A stretch of 64,000 bases of DNA from Synaphobranchus kaupii. Its lineage: Eukaryota; Chordata; Actinopteri; Anguilliformes; Synaphobranchidae. Below the pieces are notes generated by a model that was given only the letters and a program-made list of their open reading frames with translations, did not search any database and was not told the DNA's origin. Both the position numbers and the translations under genes were made by a program. Positions 1-10,594 of the stretch are shown piece after piece (within the stretch, counting starts at the first letter, position 1; the number at the start of each line of letters is the position of its first letter). The stretch is from positions 95,089,945 to 95,153,944 of the forward strand of contig CM056376.1 in NCBI GenBank assembly GCA_029718625.1, in the 5' to 3' direction.

Positions 1-488
1 AAGACCTGTATGCTGTATGGATACCCAGGGAAATCAAGGGTAGAAGCCCTGTTACCACAGGCTCCTTTAATAGCTTTGAATTTTCTTGTTCCCCTTGGAA
101 CAAGAAAATGAGCTTGCAAGGTCTCACTGTGTATCAACACGTGAGAGCGAGGTGTTGAGAGCAGGGTGGTAGTGCAGAGAATGATGGTTCTGAAGAAATA
201 GGTATTGCTGCCAAATGCAGGGGGTGGAAATGGAGAAGGTGCAGGTAGTAGCAATGTCGGTGGCAGTGCTTTTGGAGATATGGATGGTAGAGAGGTGGAG
301 ATGTGGGTGGATCAGATTATGATGACTTAATAATGGATTACTGCAGGCAGGTATGCACTGTTTTACTGCTGCTTGTTTTTTTGTTTTTGCAAAGTGGACA
401 GAGAGTTAAACATGGAATAAGGATGAAGTGTGGGCTTGCATGTGTAGGCCAGCAGATAGCTCCAAAAGGCTGAGATGAAAGAGGGAGC
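1..488. other. Unassigned flanking DNA
   Basis: I recognise no gene or repeat family here. A perfect 12-bp stem with a 4-nt loop lies at 81-108 (TTTTCTTGTTCC paired with GGAACAAGAAAA). Bases 489-496 are the left target duplication of the element that follows. Confidence 0.5.
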
Positions 489-536
489 AGAATGCTATGA
501 GGGGCCGTTTAGGCCATAATTCATGTTGGACCTCTC

Positions 537-930
537 ACATACATATATTCTCTCTCTCACATACATATATTCTCACTCTCACATACATATACTCTCTCTC
601 GCATACATATATTCTCTCTCTCACATACATATATTCTCACTCTCACATACATATATTCTCACTCACATACATATATTCTCACTCTCACATACATATATTT
701 TCACTCTCACATACATATATTATCACTCTCACATACATACATTCTCACTCTCATGTACATATATTCTCACTCTCACGTACATATATTCTCACTCTCACAT
801 ACATACATTCTCACTCTCATATACATATATTCTCACTCTCACATACATATATTCTCATAAGAGAATGTATGTATGTAAGAGTGATAATATATGTATGTGA
901 GAGTAGAATGTATGTATGTGAGAGAAAGTA
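537..930 (+). repeat. 22-bp tandem array in left inverted end
   Basis: About 15 copies of a 22-bp unit (ACATACATATATTCTCACTCTC and variants) run to about 855. The array then flips orientation at TTCTCATAAGAGAA (853-866), continuing as inverted units to about 930. Open frames through it (S-H-T-Y-I-rich peptides) are repeat artefacts. Confidence 0.85.
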
Positions 931-941
931 TATATATGGAA

Positions 942-1004
942 GGCACTTACATGAAACGGAAGTCACTTACATGAAACGGAAGGCACTTACATGAAACGGA
1001 AGGA
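942..1004 (+). repeat. Three ~20-bp subterminal repeats
   Basis: CACTTACATGAAACGGAAGG is repeated three times with small changes. The complement is repeated three times at about 3556-3618 in the right arm. Such subterminal repeats are often transposase-binding sites; that role is inferred here. Confidence 0.7.
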
Positions 1005-1150
1005 AGTTAGTTTATGGAATCGCGATTGGCTCAGAAGCTGCAAGCTGGCTGGTACCATAGATATAAACAACTACTGGATTCCTTATTCGCCCATTCAAGT
1101 TACGTCTGCACTGTTACTATAATATAATAATCTTGTCCAGTTCCCACGCA

Positions 1151-2015
1151 TCGTGGAGGGGGAAGACCAGATACATGTATTACAACAAGAAATCGGAGTA
1201 ATGCATAATATATTATCGCCGTCTAAAACAGGCAGTGTATTGTCCTCATCTCTTGAGGCCAGGCCAGCGCTGTATCATTCTGCGCCTTCTCACAGCGAGA
1301 TGAGAGCGCGATTTAGTCCCAGTAACATGAACTCCAGTGTAGCTACCTTAAGAATCCTCAGCAGGTCAGCTTGGACTTGCTCGGAGACAGTCTGCCGTCC
1401 TGCACGATATAACACTCCACAACACTTTGGCAACTGGGACTCTCGGTCGAGGAAAAGGTAACAACTAAGTTTAATCACTGTGCAAACAGACAAATGAACC
1501 GTTATCATTTCGTAACCATGTAGTAATGCTAAAAGATAATCACACCACTTGCTAACATTAGCTAACTAACCAACAAAAGCAATGCTTCGTATAGCAACGG
1601 CCTTGGCTACTTAGACTTGCATTAAACAAGCTAACGTTAGCAAGTGATGTGATTATTTTTTAGCATTAGCTAGTACATGATTGCCACATTATAACGGTTC
1701 ACTGGTCTGTTTGCGTAGTGAATGAACTTAGTAATAAGCTAACGTTATTTGTTACGTTTTCCTCTGCCGAGAGTCAATGTGTGTCTGTGGACATTAGCCT
1801 ACACTCAGGAGTGAACATTACGGTGTAAATAGTGCTCTCATCTCGCTGTCAGCTGTGTTGTGAGAAGGCGCTGAGTAGGCTAGGCTACAGGGCTGATGCT
1901 GGCCTCTCAAGAAGCACTGACTGTTTCAGGTGACGGTAATATTTATGCATTACTCCGATTGCCGGTTGGAGGCTAATAACGTTACTGGTCTCCCCCTCCA
2001 TGGTGCACGGACAAC
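1151..2015. repeat. Internal long imperfect inverted repeat (~860 bp)
   Basis: The left arm (about 1151-1580) and right arm (about 1605-2015) are diverged reverse complements. Shared blocks include AATCGGAGTAATGCATAA (left near 1192, complement near 1945), the CAGCGAGATGAGAGC block (1294; complement near 1836) and the GAACCGTTAT block near 1495 (complement near 1693). The centre is about 1590-1600. Short open frames inside (for example 1153-1461) have no recognisable domain and I do not call them genes. Confidence 0.7.
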
Positions 2016-3490
2016 AGTAGCTACTATGACAACAGCCTACCAGCCATGGATATAAAAACGTAGATCTATGCCGCATCAGCCGCTGTGTAACGTTGCAGCG
2101 AGAGGCTACTAATATTGAAAATGTAGCTATGTAGGCTACGTTCTGAAAAAGAAACAATCATGCATGGCTTTTTTTGTGTGAAAGTATCCACATTCTGGAA
2201 TGAGTTAATTGTCTACAAATAGCCTGGCTACCGTCGGGCGGTCAGGATCCACGTAAATAAACGGTATCGTAGCGTATTGACAGATGAAGATTTCCTCCGA
2301 TAAAATCGGCTGTAACTCGCTTAATTCTCAACTAATTTTCGTGAAATTTGGCTTTTTATAAACGTGATAAATGTTAATCTGAATTCCAAATTTATCAGAA
2401 CAGCTTGTAAAACGCCCTTTAACTATTATGCATACGTTGTCAAAATGTTGTCAGAGCTAATGGTGATTTTATTGTTTAAAGCTGCTAGAAAGCAGTAGAG
2501 GTTGGTAGCTCTGATTATTATAACCGTATTAGCCATAGCTGCAAATCTTGGATGTAGTTTTAATCGCAAACGGAGAGCGATTTTACAGCTTTCCAGCTTG
2601 GAAGCAAAGTGGTGGAAGTCTGATCGCCGAGCTAACAAAGAGGCGTCCTATGGCATGGGTATAGGCTGTAAGACGTAAATAAATAAAAACATTTCCACAT
2701 CCGTTGTGCTCACGGCATATAGCCTATATAATATGACAATGAGCATAGTGGATTCTAATGGAAAACCGCAAGTGTACCTAGAGTGTAATATGTTGTGTGA
2801 AATGCAATAAACGATGTACAATGAATACAATTCTGAATGTCTTTATTTAGCAAAAAAGAAATGACTTGAATGAAATGTACAAAATGGATAATATAATTTG
2901 TTTGGGGTAGTAGTAGCCTACAATGAAGTTCACAGTGCAACTGGTAGTAGGCTTACCACAAGTGGCAGTGATACGTTCCAGTAATATATTCAATTCAAGT
3001 AATTTAAGAAAAACGATTGACGACACATAAATCCCTGTGGGATAAGTTGAAAGCACAAGGTACATAATAAGTAAAAATAGAACCAAGTGCTGAAAACGCC
3101 CAAAAACTTGAACAATTAAGTGCTTCAATAGGCACAACATAGAACATAATTATGTGGTCAGTCTTTAAGGCTTCACCGTTCGTTATAGTTCTGTTCCACT
3201 CTTGTTTGCATGTGTGACAAAACCAGGGGTCATTTGCATCAGGTGCATGAGTCCAACACAATTAAGGTGGTTACACCTTAACTTAACATAACATAAGGTG
3301 TCACCTTAACATAACAGCTAACGTTACCGTTAATGTTTATAGTTTGCGTGTCTGCAAAAAGGCCGATAATACCCACAACGCAACGCTGGTGTGAAATCGT
3401 GCCTGTATAAAGTACCGTTTGTTTTTACACAGATCTTGACCGCCCTAATTTGGCGGCCGTGAAGATTTGAATAGGGCAACTGAGGTATCT
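2016..3490. other. Interior of the 497-5660 element, no gene recognised
   Basis: AT-rich sequence with only short open frames (60-97 codons) and no recognisable domain. I see no hAT, P or other transposase motif. Confidence 0.5.
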
Positions 3491-3639
3491 ATGGTTGTAT
3501 ATCTATGGTACCAGTCAGCTTCTGAGCCAATCACAATTCCATAAACTAACTTCCTTCCGTTTCATGTAAGTGCCTTCCGTTTCATGTAAGTGACTTCCGT
3601 TTCATGTAAGTGCCTTCCATATATATATATACTTTCTCT

Positions 3640-3776
3640 CACATACATACATTCTACTCTCACATACATATATTATCACTCTTACATACATACATTCTCT
3701 TATGAGAATATATGTATGTGAGAGTGAGAATATATGTATATGAGAGTGAGAATGTATGTATGTGAGAGTGAGAATA
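3640..3776 (-). repeat. 22-bp tandem array, right arm (outer part interrupted)
   Basis: Inverted copy of the left array, including the orientation flip at TCTTATGAGAATA (about 3697). It is split by the Tc1 insertion and resumes at 5310-5632. Confidence 0.8.
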
Positions 3777-5307
3777 CACTACTCACAAAAAGTTAGGGAT
3801 ATTTGGCTTTCGGGTGAAATTTATGGAAAATGTAAGTTCACGCTACAGTGATATTATACGTATCATGAAAGTAGGGCATTTAAGTAGAAGCATGCAATGG
3901 TGATTTCCTCATCTCAAACAATTTATTGAAACAAAAGCCAACAACAGTGGTGGGTATACCACAACAAAAATGTCAATGTCTCAATAACTTGTCATGTGCC
4001 CTTGAGCATCAATTACAGCTTGACAACGACGTCTCATGCTGTTCACAAGTCGACTTATTGTCTGCTGAGGCATGGCATCCCACTCTTCTTGAAGGGCGGC
4101 CCTCAGGTCATTGAGGTTCTGGGGTACAGAGTTACGAGCCTCTACACGGTGAGTCAGCTGATCCCATAGGTTTTCTATGGGATTCAGGTCTGGAGAAAGT
4201 GCAGGCCACTCCATTTGAGGTACCCCAGTCTCCAGCAGCCTTTCCCTAATGATGCGACCTCGATGAGCTGGAGCATTGTCGTCCATGAAGATGAAATTAG
4301 GCCTGTGTTGTTCATGCAGGGGCACAATGACTGGATTAATGATGTTATTCAGGTAGTATGGGCTTGTCACTGTACCATTCACAAAGTGTAGGGCAGTTCT
4401 GTATTGACTAGACACACCTGCCCACACTGTAACACCGCCACCACCAAAGGGTCGTCTGGTGACAACAGTGGCTGATGCATAGCGCTCTCCTTGACGTCTC
4501 CAACATCGTTGGCGGCCATCATTTCTGCTCAACGTGAATCGACTTTCATCAGAGAACAGCACTGAGGCCCACTGGTCCCTCGTCCAGCGTAAATGCTCCC
4601 TGGCCCATGCAAGACGATGACGCCTGTGCCTGGTGGTGTAGTCAGGTACCCTTGCAGGTCGTCTAGCACGCAGACCACGCTGATGTAAACGGTTTCGAAT
4701 GGTCTGACGTGACACTTGGGTGCCTCTCACCTCCCTTAAATGTGCCTGGAGTTGAGTGGCATTCATCATCCGGTTCCGCAGGGCACTGTTCACAATGAAG
4801 CGGTCATCAGTGTGGGATGTGGCCAAAGGACGTCCACTTCTATGCCTTTCTGTGACTCTTCCAGTCTCTCTGTATCTCTGTTGCAACCTGCTGATGACAC
4901 TCTGTGACACTCTAAGCTCAGTGGCCACTTCCCTCTGAGAACATCCTGTTTGAAGCCTCGCAATGGCGAGGTACTGTTGATCAATTGTTAGGTGTCGTCT
5001 TGGTCTCATGATGTCAAAATGTGAACAGCATGATGAAGAGGACTGTTTAAATACCAATTCTAATTGAACCAGGAAATTTATTGGTCGATTCATGGATCAA
5101 ACACCTGTTGTGAATTTTGCCGTTCAGCTCCTTGTTAGAGAACAGCAAGTTGTGCAAAAAGTACTGAAACATTGAATAGTTGGACATGTGCATTCAAAAG
5201 TTTAGAGAAGGTCAAATTAATTTCACCTGTAAAGGTTATAATGCATTTTAGGTTCATCCTGAAATTTCACCCGAAAGCCGAATATCCCTAACTTTTTGTG
5301 AGTAGTG
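3777..5307 (-). mobile_element. Intact Tc1-like transposon
   Basis: A 1531-bp element bounded by near-perfect inverted repeats of about 45 bp (starting CACTACTCACAAAAAGTTAG at both ends) and a TA duplication (3775-3776, 5308-5309). It has inserted into the 22-bp array of the larger element. It carries one uninterrupted transposase gene. The almost identical ends and open frame point to a recent insertion. Confidence 0.93.
3981..5009 (-). CDS. Tc1 family transposase, DD34E, intact
   Basis: Cut-and-paste transposase of 342 residues, the usual Tc1 length. The N-terminal half holds paired-type helix-turn-helix DNA-binding motifs (about residues 1-110; [20 protein letters not shown] near 23-42). 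The catalytic triad is complete: D154 in [10 protein letters not shown]244 in FMDDNAPAH and E279 in [11 protein letters not shown], with 34 residues between the last two. A glycine-rich box ([10 protein letters not shown]) lies near 189. The frame is open upstream to 5093, but I chose the ATG at 5007-5009 because MRPRRHLT matches where Tc1 transposases begin. I see no stop or frameshift, so the copy may be able to move itself and related elements. Confidence 0.93.
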   Translation of the reverse strand: MRPRRHLTIDQQYLAIARLQTGCSQREVATELRVSQSVISRLQQRYRETGRVTERHRSGRPLATSHTDDRFIVNSALRNRMMNATQLQAHLREVRGTQVSRQTIRNRLHQRGLRARRPARVPDYTTRHRRHRLAWAREHLRWTRDQWASVLFSDESRFTLSRNDGRQRCWRRQGERYASATVVTRRPFGGGGVTVWAGVSSQYRTALHFVNGTVTSPYYLNNIINPVIVPLHEQHRPNFIFMDDNAPAHRGRIIRERLLETGVPQMEWPALSPDLNPIENLWDQLTHRVEARNSVPQNLNDLRAALQEEWDAMPQQTISRLVNSMRRRCQAVIDAQGHMTSY

Positions 5308-5309
5308 TA

Positions 5310-5632
5310 TATGTATATGAGAGTGAGAATGTATGTATGTGAGAGTGAGAATATATGTATGTGAGAGTGAGAATATATGTATGTGAGAGTGAGAATATAT
5401 GTATGTGAGAGTGAAAATATATGTATGTGAGAGTGAGAATATATGTATGTGAGTGAGAATATATGTATGTGAGTGAGAATATATGTATGTGAGAGTGAGA
5501 ATATATGTATGTGAGAGAGAGAATATATGTATGCGAGAGAGAGAATGTATGTATGCGAGAGAGAGTATATGTATGTGAGAGTGAGAATATATGTATGTGA
5601 GAGAGAGAATATATGTATGTGAGAGGTCCAAC
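5310..5632 (-). repeat. 22-bp tandem array, right arm (after Tc1 insertion)
   Basis: About 14 units of the same 22-bp repeat in reverse orientation, ending in the right terminal repeat. It mirrors 537-855. Confidence 0.85.
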
Positions 5633-5751
5633 ATGAATTATGGCCTAAACGGCCCCTCATAGAATGCTGATATTTAGTCGGTCATGGAGAGTTTCCTCAC
5701 TTCTCCTTTCTGCCTCGGAGCCTGTGATGCATCAAACGTCTTACTGTGAGG

Positions 5752-6540
5752 TAGAGATCTCAGTTTCAGCCCAAGCCCGACGGGGCCTGAAAAAGCCCGT
5801 CGGGTAGGGCCGGGTTCGAGCCGACAATTTATGCTAATTGGTCGAGTTGGGTAGGGCTCGGGCTGCTCAAAAAAAGAAAAAAGAAAAGAATGTCTCTGTG
5901 TGTGTATTTACAGTAGGCTAATTTGCATTTTTACATGTGGTGCTGATTGCTAATTTTGGAGTCAATCAATTGTCAAGACTTTCTCTACTTGTTAAAATGT
6001 AGCTATTTATTTTATTCATCCAACATCTCCCATTTGCTGTAACTATACGGCGAATGTAGGCGTTCGAGTTGAAGTTGAAGCATCGTCTGCTGTGTGATAA
6101 ATGATAATAGGGCAATAATAATGAAGCAAGAACATGCAAACTACACAACAATAAAAAAGTTGAATCCCGTTCTAACGAAAAAACATTACTAAATTATATT
6201 ACAGCATGGCAAACATTAAAACATCAGTGCAAATCTAATTGCCTGCGTTCGGCAAAATTGGTTTACTTTGCTGCTCTCAACTACTAAATCTGTTAAAAAC
6301 TCAAAAACAGTAGGCTAAAAACACAGCTAGTTTGTGGCGTTCCTGCTTGCTCGCTCCTTCTCTCCCTCGATCTCTCTCTTGCCCTCTCACCCCGTTGCGC
6401 TATGTGGTCACCGCCTACGTGCCTTTTCTGGCAATAACCGACTTGTGTTTTTTTTTTTTTTGGGTTTGGTCGGTCTCGGGCTCAGTATTCTATGTGATGA
6501 TCTCGGGCCGGTTCGGTTCGGATTTTAATTTTCAGGCCCG
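5752..6540. mobile_element. Probable non-autonomous hAT-like element
   Basis: The segment is flanked by an 11-bp direct repeat, TTACTGTGAGG, at 5741-5751 and 6541-6551. Its ends are GC-rich and roughly inverted: GGGGCCTGAAAAAGCCCG near 5787 and, at the right, the complement of CGGGCCTGAAAATTAAAATC. No coding domain is visible. The exact ends are uncertain because the terminal repeats match poorly over the first 35 bases, and superfamily assignment is an inference. Confidence 0.45.
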
Positions 6541-6551
6541 TTACTGTGAGG

Positions 6552-7085
6552 ATCAGAGCAAGACAGAGGGAGAGGGAAAGAAACCGAGACAAAAAGAGGG
6601 AGAGCCAGAATTGTATTAATTTACTTTACCAAATTGTTGTTATGAATATTATTTATATTTTATCTTATTGCTTGCACTGTGGCTCTATTAGGTGTGGTTG
6701 GTGGTAGATTGTTGTGTGTGTTTGCTACACTGCACCTTGATTAATAGTACTTCTATCAATAATGTTATAAGTGTTATGTTTCAAGGCTTGACTAATAACT
6801 TTTATTTCATTAACATTTGCATATGCTTTTGGCAATATATGCCGATAGATTTGTTACAACATTTGTTATAGTAAGAAAGAAAACTAAAATAAATAAATAA
6901 AATACTTATAGAAAATAACAATAAGGTTACAAAATAATATCCGCAATAATATCTCACAAAATACATATGAAAACCACCATACACATTGCTTCAATTATGC
7001 ACCGATCTTATACAACTGCTTATGCCATATAGATTAGATCCTTTCGTCCTCAGACTAACATCAAAAGTGAATTCCCGCACTACTC
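6552..7085. other. AT-rich DNA, nothing recognised
   Basis: A short purine-rich stretch (6552-6605) is followed by AT-rich sequence. I see no gene or repeat family. Confidence 0.4.
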
Positions 7086-7734
7086 TGTGATGGGGCAAGG
7101 TAAGGTTCTGAGAACAAAAACGCGACAGATAGGGAATCTATAAGTGTACTTCGAGAGATACGCCACAAAGCGGCTAAACCACAACAGGAAAAGGAGAACT
7201 AAGGAATGGGAGAAAAAACTTCCTGACCTAAGTCAAAACAAATCTACCTCAAAAGGAGTACTTCACGCTCTAAGACAAAGAGCGTAGAAGAGAGGTAGAG
7301 AAAATAAAAGAATAACCCCGAGCTACACGGGTGTAGACTTAAACAGAAAAACAGTCTGTTACCTAAGCTCTGTAGCCAAAGAGCTAAAAACAAAAAAGGT
7401 AACAGAACAAGAGAATAAAGGACAAAGAAAAGGGATAGGAGCTTTAAAGAAAATAACCAATCCTATCCTAACTTCTTTAACCGGACTTGCTGCGTTTCTT
7501 ATTTGTACAACCAGAAAGGCAGTGACCGTGTTCCTATACCTTACCAACTTCGATGTCAATTAACAACGACAATATCAAAGTGCAGGAAAGTGGAAATCCT
7601 ATGCTATTTATAGCTGACAAGAAACCGAACACAGGTGTGGAAAATAATGCGAGATCCAAACACCGGAACGGAGACGGAAAAAATCAGATGGAGCGTCAGA
7701 CGATGCCAAATCGAACGTGTTTGGGGTCATTATC
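7086..7734 (-). mobile_element. Gypsy-type LTR fragment, 5'-truncated
   Basis: Read on the minus strand, this has a TATAAAT box (complement near 7609), a polypyrimidine R/U5-like region and a CA end (TGTGATGG on the plus strand at 7086). The layout resembles the LTRs at 19443-20179 and 57544-58296. The TG start is missing; it abuts another minus-strand LTR at 7735. Family assignment is inferred from layout. Confidence 0.4.
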
Positions 7735-7742
7735 TGTAAGGG

Positions 7743-8699
7743 TGTTACGTTTCTGTCATGTTTATGCCACATTTCATGTTTAGTTTGTCACAGTTTATTT
7801 TCAGTTTGTCATGCTTGTGTTCTGTTTATGTTATGATGCAGTTAATTGGTAGCATACACATTTCCATGTTTTTCTGCAGCCTTGCATTCATGCTGTTTTC
7901 CCTCTCTCTCTTGCTGTCACTCAGCCTTCCCTAATTGTTTCATTTTCCCGTGTCTATTTACTAATCTACTAACATTAGATCAGGATTGGGTAATACTAAC
8001 TCTCTAACCATGTGTTCATGTTTACCTTACGTTTCTTGTGCATGTCATTTACTAATTTACTAACGCTAGGTCAGGATAGGTTTATTACTAATGATTACTA
8101 ATTATCTTGTTACCTCGTCAGCTTTCCACACCTGATTCCCCTTCGCATGCTGCTCTCAAGCTAAGTGTCTGCACCTGTCTACACCTGCATATAAGCTCAG
8201 TGTTCATGTCTTGTCTTCGCGAAATTGTTGCCTGTTAGTTTACTACTGTCACTTTTGAGCGTTTACCTTGTCTGACTACTGTTATAGATCCAAGCCTGTT
8301 TACTGACCATCGTTACTGCCTGCCTACCGTTTTCTACTGCCTGTTTTTGACCACGAGTTTTGCCTGCTGTCTATTTGTACCTCTGCCCCGCGGATAGGAC
8401 TTCGGTCTGACTCCTGCAACGTCCCACGACCTACGAACTCTGCTTGACCCCTGTATTGTACTTCTGCTCCGCTGACAGCTACTCTGGTTACTGAACTTGT
8501 GCATGGTGTACCGATTCCGAGACTGCCTTCTCCCTCGGTACTTTACTTTGGTTTTTTGGCTGGATTTATTGGTTTTTGGACTTCGCTTGTGTGACTACGA
8601 TTTCTGGATTTCCCTATAATAAAGTCCTTGCGGACATTTATTATTACGTTTGTGTTCTGAGTCGTGCATTACGGGTCCAACCCGCACACACCTGTCTCA
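7743..8699 (+). repeat. 5' LTR of the nested Gypsy element
   Basis: Starts TGTTACG and ends TCTCA. A TATA box (TATAAG, 8190-8195) lies in U3, placing the predicted transcript start near 8219. A poly(A) signal AATAAA lies at 8619-8624. Confidence 0.92.
8219..8229 (+). promoter_or_regulatory. Predicted RNA 5' end that can self-prime
   Basis: GCGAAATTGTT sits 29 nt after the start of the TATA box. It is the exact reverse complement of AACAATTTCGC at 8701-8711, the primer-binding position just past the LTR. The arrangement matches the 11-nt self-primer described for fission yeast Tf1 and proposed for fish sushi elements. Confidence 0.75.
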
Positions 8700-8700
8700 G

Positions 8701-8711
8701 AACAATTTCGC
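8701..8711 (+). promoter_or_regulatory. Primer-binding site (self-priming type)
   Basis: Located one base after the LTR. It does not start with TGG, as tRNA-primed elements normally do, but pairs over 11 nt with the predicted start of the element's own RNA (8219-8229). Confidence 0.75.
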
Positions 8712-8715
8712 CACG

Positions 8716-8886
8716 ATGGACCCTGCTGACTCAACCGCCATGTTTCACGCGTTGCAAGAACAAGGCCTCATCGTGCAGCAGCACGCCCAGGGGATTTTCG
8801 AGCTCCGGGAGGAGATTAAAGAGTTGTGCGCTGAGATGAGGAGACTGGCCATTGCAGTTCAACCACGCACTCCGGAGCTGCTTTAC
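8716..8886 (+). pseudogene. Gypsy gag, N-terminal fragment
   Basis: The ATG at 8716 opens a frame beginning MDPADSTAMFHALQEQG, followed by a charged helical stretch ([16 protein letters not shown]), typical of the start of Gag in fish Gypsy chromoviruses. After about 55 codons, near 8886, the sequence jumps into the 3' part of pol in another frame. The matrix/capsid body and zinc knuckle are missing. The frame stays open past the junction but that part is not Gag. Confidence 0.75.
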
Positions 8887-9626
8887 GCTGTGTGTCGGCC
8901 AAGAATCCCACTTCATGGAGCAAGATGCTCACCTGGGTTGAGTATGCGCACAACGCTCTGCCCTGCGCCGCTACTGGAAAGTCCCCATTCGAAGTTTCCC
9001 TCGGTTACCTACCCCCACTGTTCCCCGATCAAGAGGCCGAGATTGCTGTTCCCTCCCTTGCCACCCACATGCACCGCTGCCTCAAGATCTGGAGGGACGC
9101 CCGGGCCGCGCTATTGAGCACGGCCGAACGGAATCGTAGAGTCGCTGATCGCTACCGCACTCCAGCCCCTGAGTACAAGCCTGGCGATTCAGTTTGGCTC
9201 TCCTCTAAAGACATTCCCCTACAATCCACTTCCCACAAACTGCAACCCCGTTTCATTGGTCCCTTTAAGATTCTGAGCATAATCAATCCCACCTCTGTCA
9301 AGCTGTCTTTGCCCCCTTCCCTTAAGATTCACCCCACTTTTCATGTTTCATGCATTAAACCCTATTCCACTGACCCCCTTTGCCCTCCTGATCCCCCACC
9401 CCCTCCTCCCCGTATCATAGATAATCACCCGGCCTTCACTGTTAAGAAGCTACTGGACATTCGCAAGCGAGGACGGGGGTTCCAGTATCTGGTGGACTGG
9501 GAGGGGTATGGCCCTGAGGAGCGTTCCTGGATCGCTCCCAGTCTTGTTATTGACAAGTCTTTGATAAGTGACTTTCACCGTGACCACCCAGATAAACTGT
9601 GTAGACCGTCAGGAGTCGGTCGTTAG
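8887..9626 (+). pseudogene. Gypsy pol 3' fragment: integrase C-terminus and chromodomain
   Basis: This frame starts inside the end of the integrase core ([17 protein letters not shown], then [11 protein letters not shown]). It continues through the GPY/F-type module ([21 protein letters not shown]) and ends in a chromodomain (residues about 200-235 of the 244-residue open frame; [15 protein letters not shown]), with a stop at 9624-9626. Chromodomains of this class bind modified histone tails and steer integration. The 5' part of pol is deleted, and the junction with gag near 8886 is out of frame, so no fusion protein is expected. Confidence 0.9.
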
Positions 9627-9637
9627 GGGGGGGGTCC
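9625..9637 (+). promoter_or_regulatory. Polypurine tract
   Basis: An A followed by nine Gs lies directly before the 3' LTR, overlapping the pol stop codon; it is the expected plus-strand primer site. Confidence 0.75.
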
Positions 9638-10594
9638 TGTTACGTTTCTGTCATGTTTATGCCACATTTCATGTTTAGTTTGTCACAGTTTATTTTCAGT
9701 TTGTCATGCTTGTGTTCTGTTTATGTTATGATGCAGTTAATTGGTAGCATACACATTTCCATGTTTTTCTGCAGCCTTGCATTCATGCTGTTTTCCCTCT
9801 CTCTCTTGCTGTCATTCAGCCTTCCCTAATTGTTTCATTTTCCCGTGTCTATTTACTAATCTACTAACATTAGATCAGGATTGGGTAATACTAACTCTCT
9901 AACCATGTGTTCATGTTTACCTTACGTTTCTTGTGCATGTCATTTACTAATTTACTAACGCTAGGTCAGGATAGGTTTATTACTAATGATTACTAATTAT
10001 CTTGTTACCTCGTCAGCTTTCCACACCTGATTCCCCTTCGCATGCTGCTCTCAAGCTAAGTGTCTGCACCCGTCTACACCTGCATATAAGCTCAGTGTTC
10101 ATGTCTTGTCTTCGCGAAATTGTTGCCTGTTAGTTTACTACTGTCACTTTTGAGCGTTTACCTTGTCTGACTACTGTTATAGATCCAAGCCTGTTTACTG
10201 ACCATCGTTACTGCCTGCCTACCGTTTTCTACTGCCTGTTTTTGACCACGAGTTTTGCCTGCTGTCTATTTGTACCTCTGCCCCGCGGATAGGACTTCGG
10301 TCTGACTCCTGCAACGTCCCACGACCTACGAACTCTGCTTGACCCCTGTATTGTACTTCTGCTCCGCTGACAGCTACTCTGGTTACTGAACTTGTGCATG
10401 GTGTACCGATTCCGAGACTGCCTTCTCCCTCGGTACTTTACTTTGGTTTTTTGGCTGGATTTATTGGTTTTTGGACTTCGCTTGTGTGACTACGATTTCT
10501 GGATTTCCCTATAATAAAGTCCTTGCGGACATTTATTATTACGTTTGTGTTCTGAGTCGTGCATTACGGGTCCAACCCGCACACACCTGTCTCA
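9638..10594 (+). repeat. 3' LTR of the nested Gypsy element
   Basis: The same length (957 bp) as the 5' LTR, with about two substitutions. Confidence 0.92.

Larger units (their letters stand above)
497..5660. mobile_element. DNA transposon with 8-bp TSD and tandem-array inverted ends
   Basis: The ends are inverted repeats: ATGAGGGGCCGTTTAGGCC at 497 and its complement ending at 5660. They are flanked by a perfect 8-bp target duplication, AGAATGCT, at 489-496 and 5661-5668. The inverted ends run to about 1071 on the left and from about 3493 on the right, including the tandem arrays and the palindromic GGTACCATAGATAT segment. No transposase ORF is visible inside, so the copy looks non-autonomous. 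The right arm is interrupted by a Tc1 transposon (3777-5307); without it the element is about 3.6 kb. Eight-base duplications occur in hAT, P, Merlin and Zisupton superfamilies, and the termini do not let me choose among them. Confidence 0.8.
7743..10594 (+). mobile_element. Young, internally deleted chromodomain Ty3/Gypsy element
   Basis: Two 957-bp direct LTRs (7743-8699, 9638-10594) enclose 938 bp. The 5-bp target duplication AAGGG is at 7738-7742 and 10595-10599. By eye the LTRs differ at only two bases (near 7919/9814 and 8175/10070), so insertion was recent. The interior keeps a gag start and the 3' end of pol (integrase C-terminus and chromodomain) but lacks protease, reverse transcriptase, RNase H and the integrase core. 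It could move only with proteins from another copy. Confidence 0.93.

Noticed and set aside
497..994. Long open frames rich in S-H-T-Y-I
   Set aside because: They are read-through of the 22-bp tandem array, mirrored at 5223-5660; no protein family is involved.
497..5660. CRISPR-like regular repeats
   Set aside because: The 22-bp units are contiguous with no unique spacers, and the sequence is vertebrate.
6332..6619. 95-codon plus-strand frame near 6.4 kb
   Set aside because: Hydrophobic low-complexity peptide spanning the right end of the 5752-6540 element; no domain or splice context.
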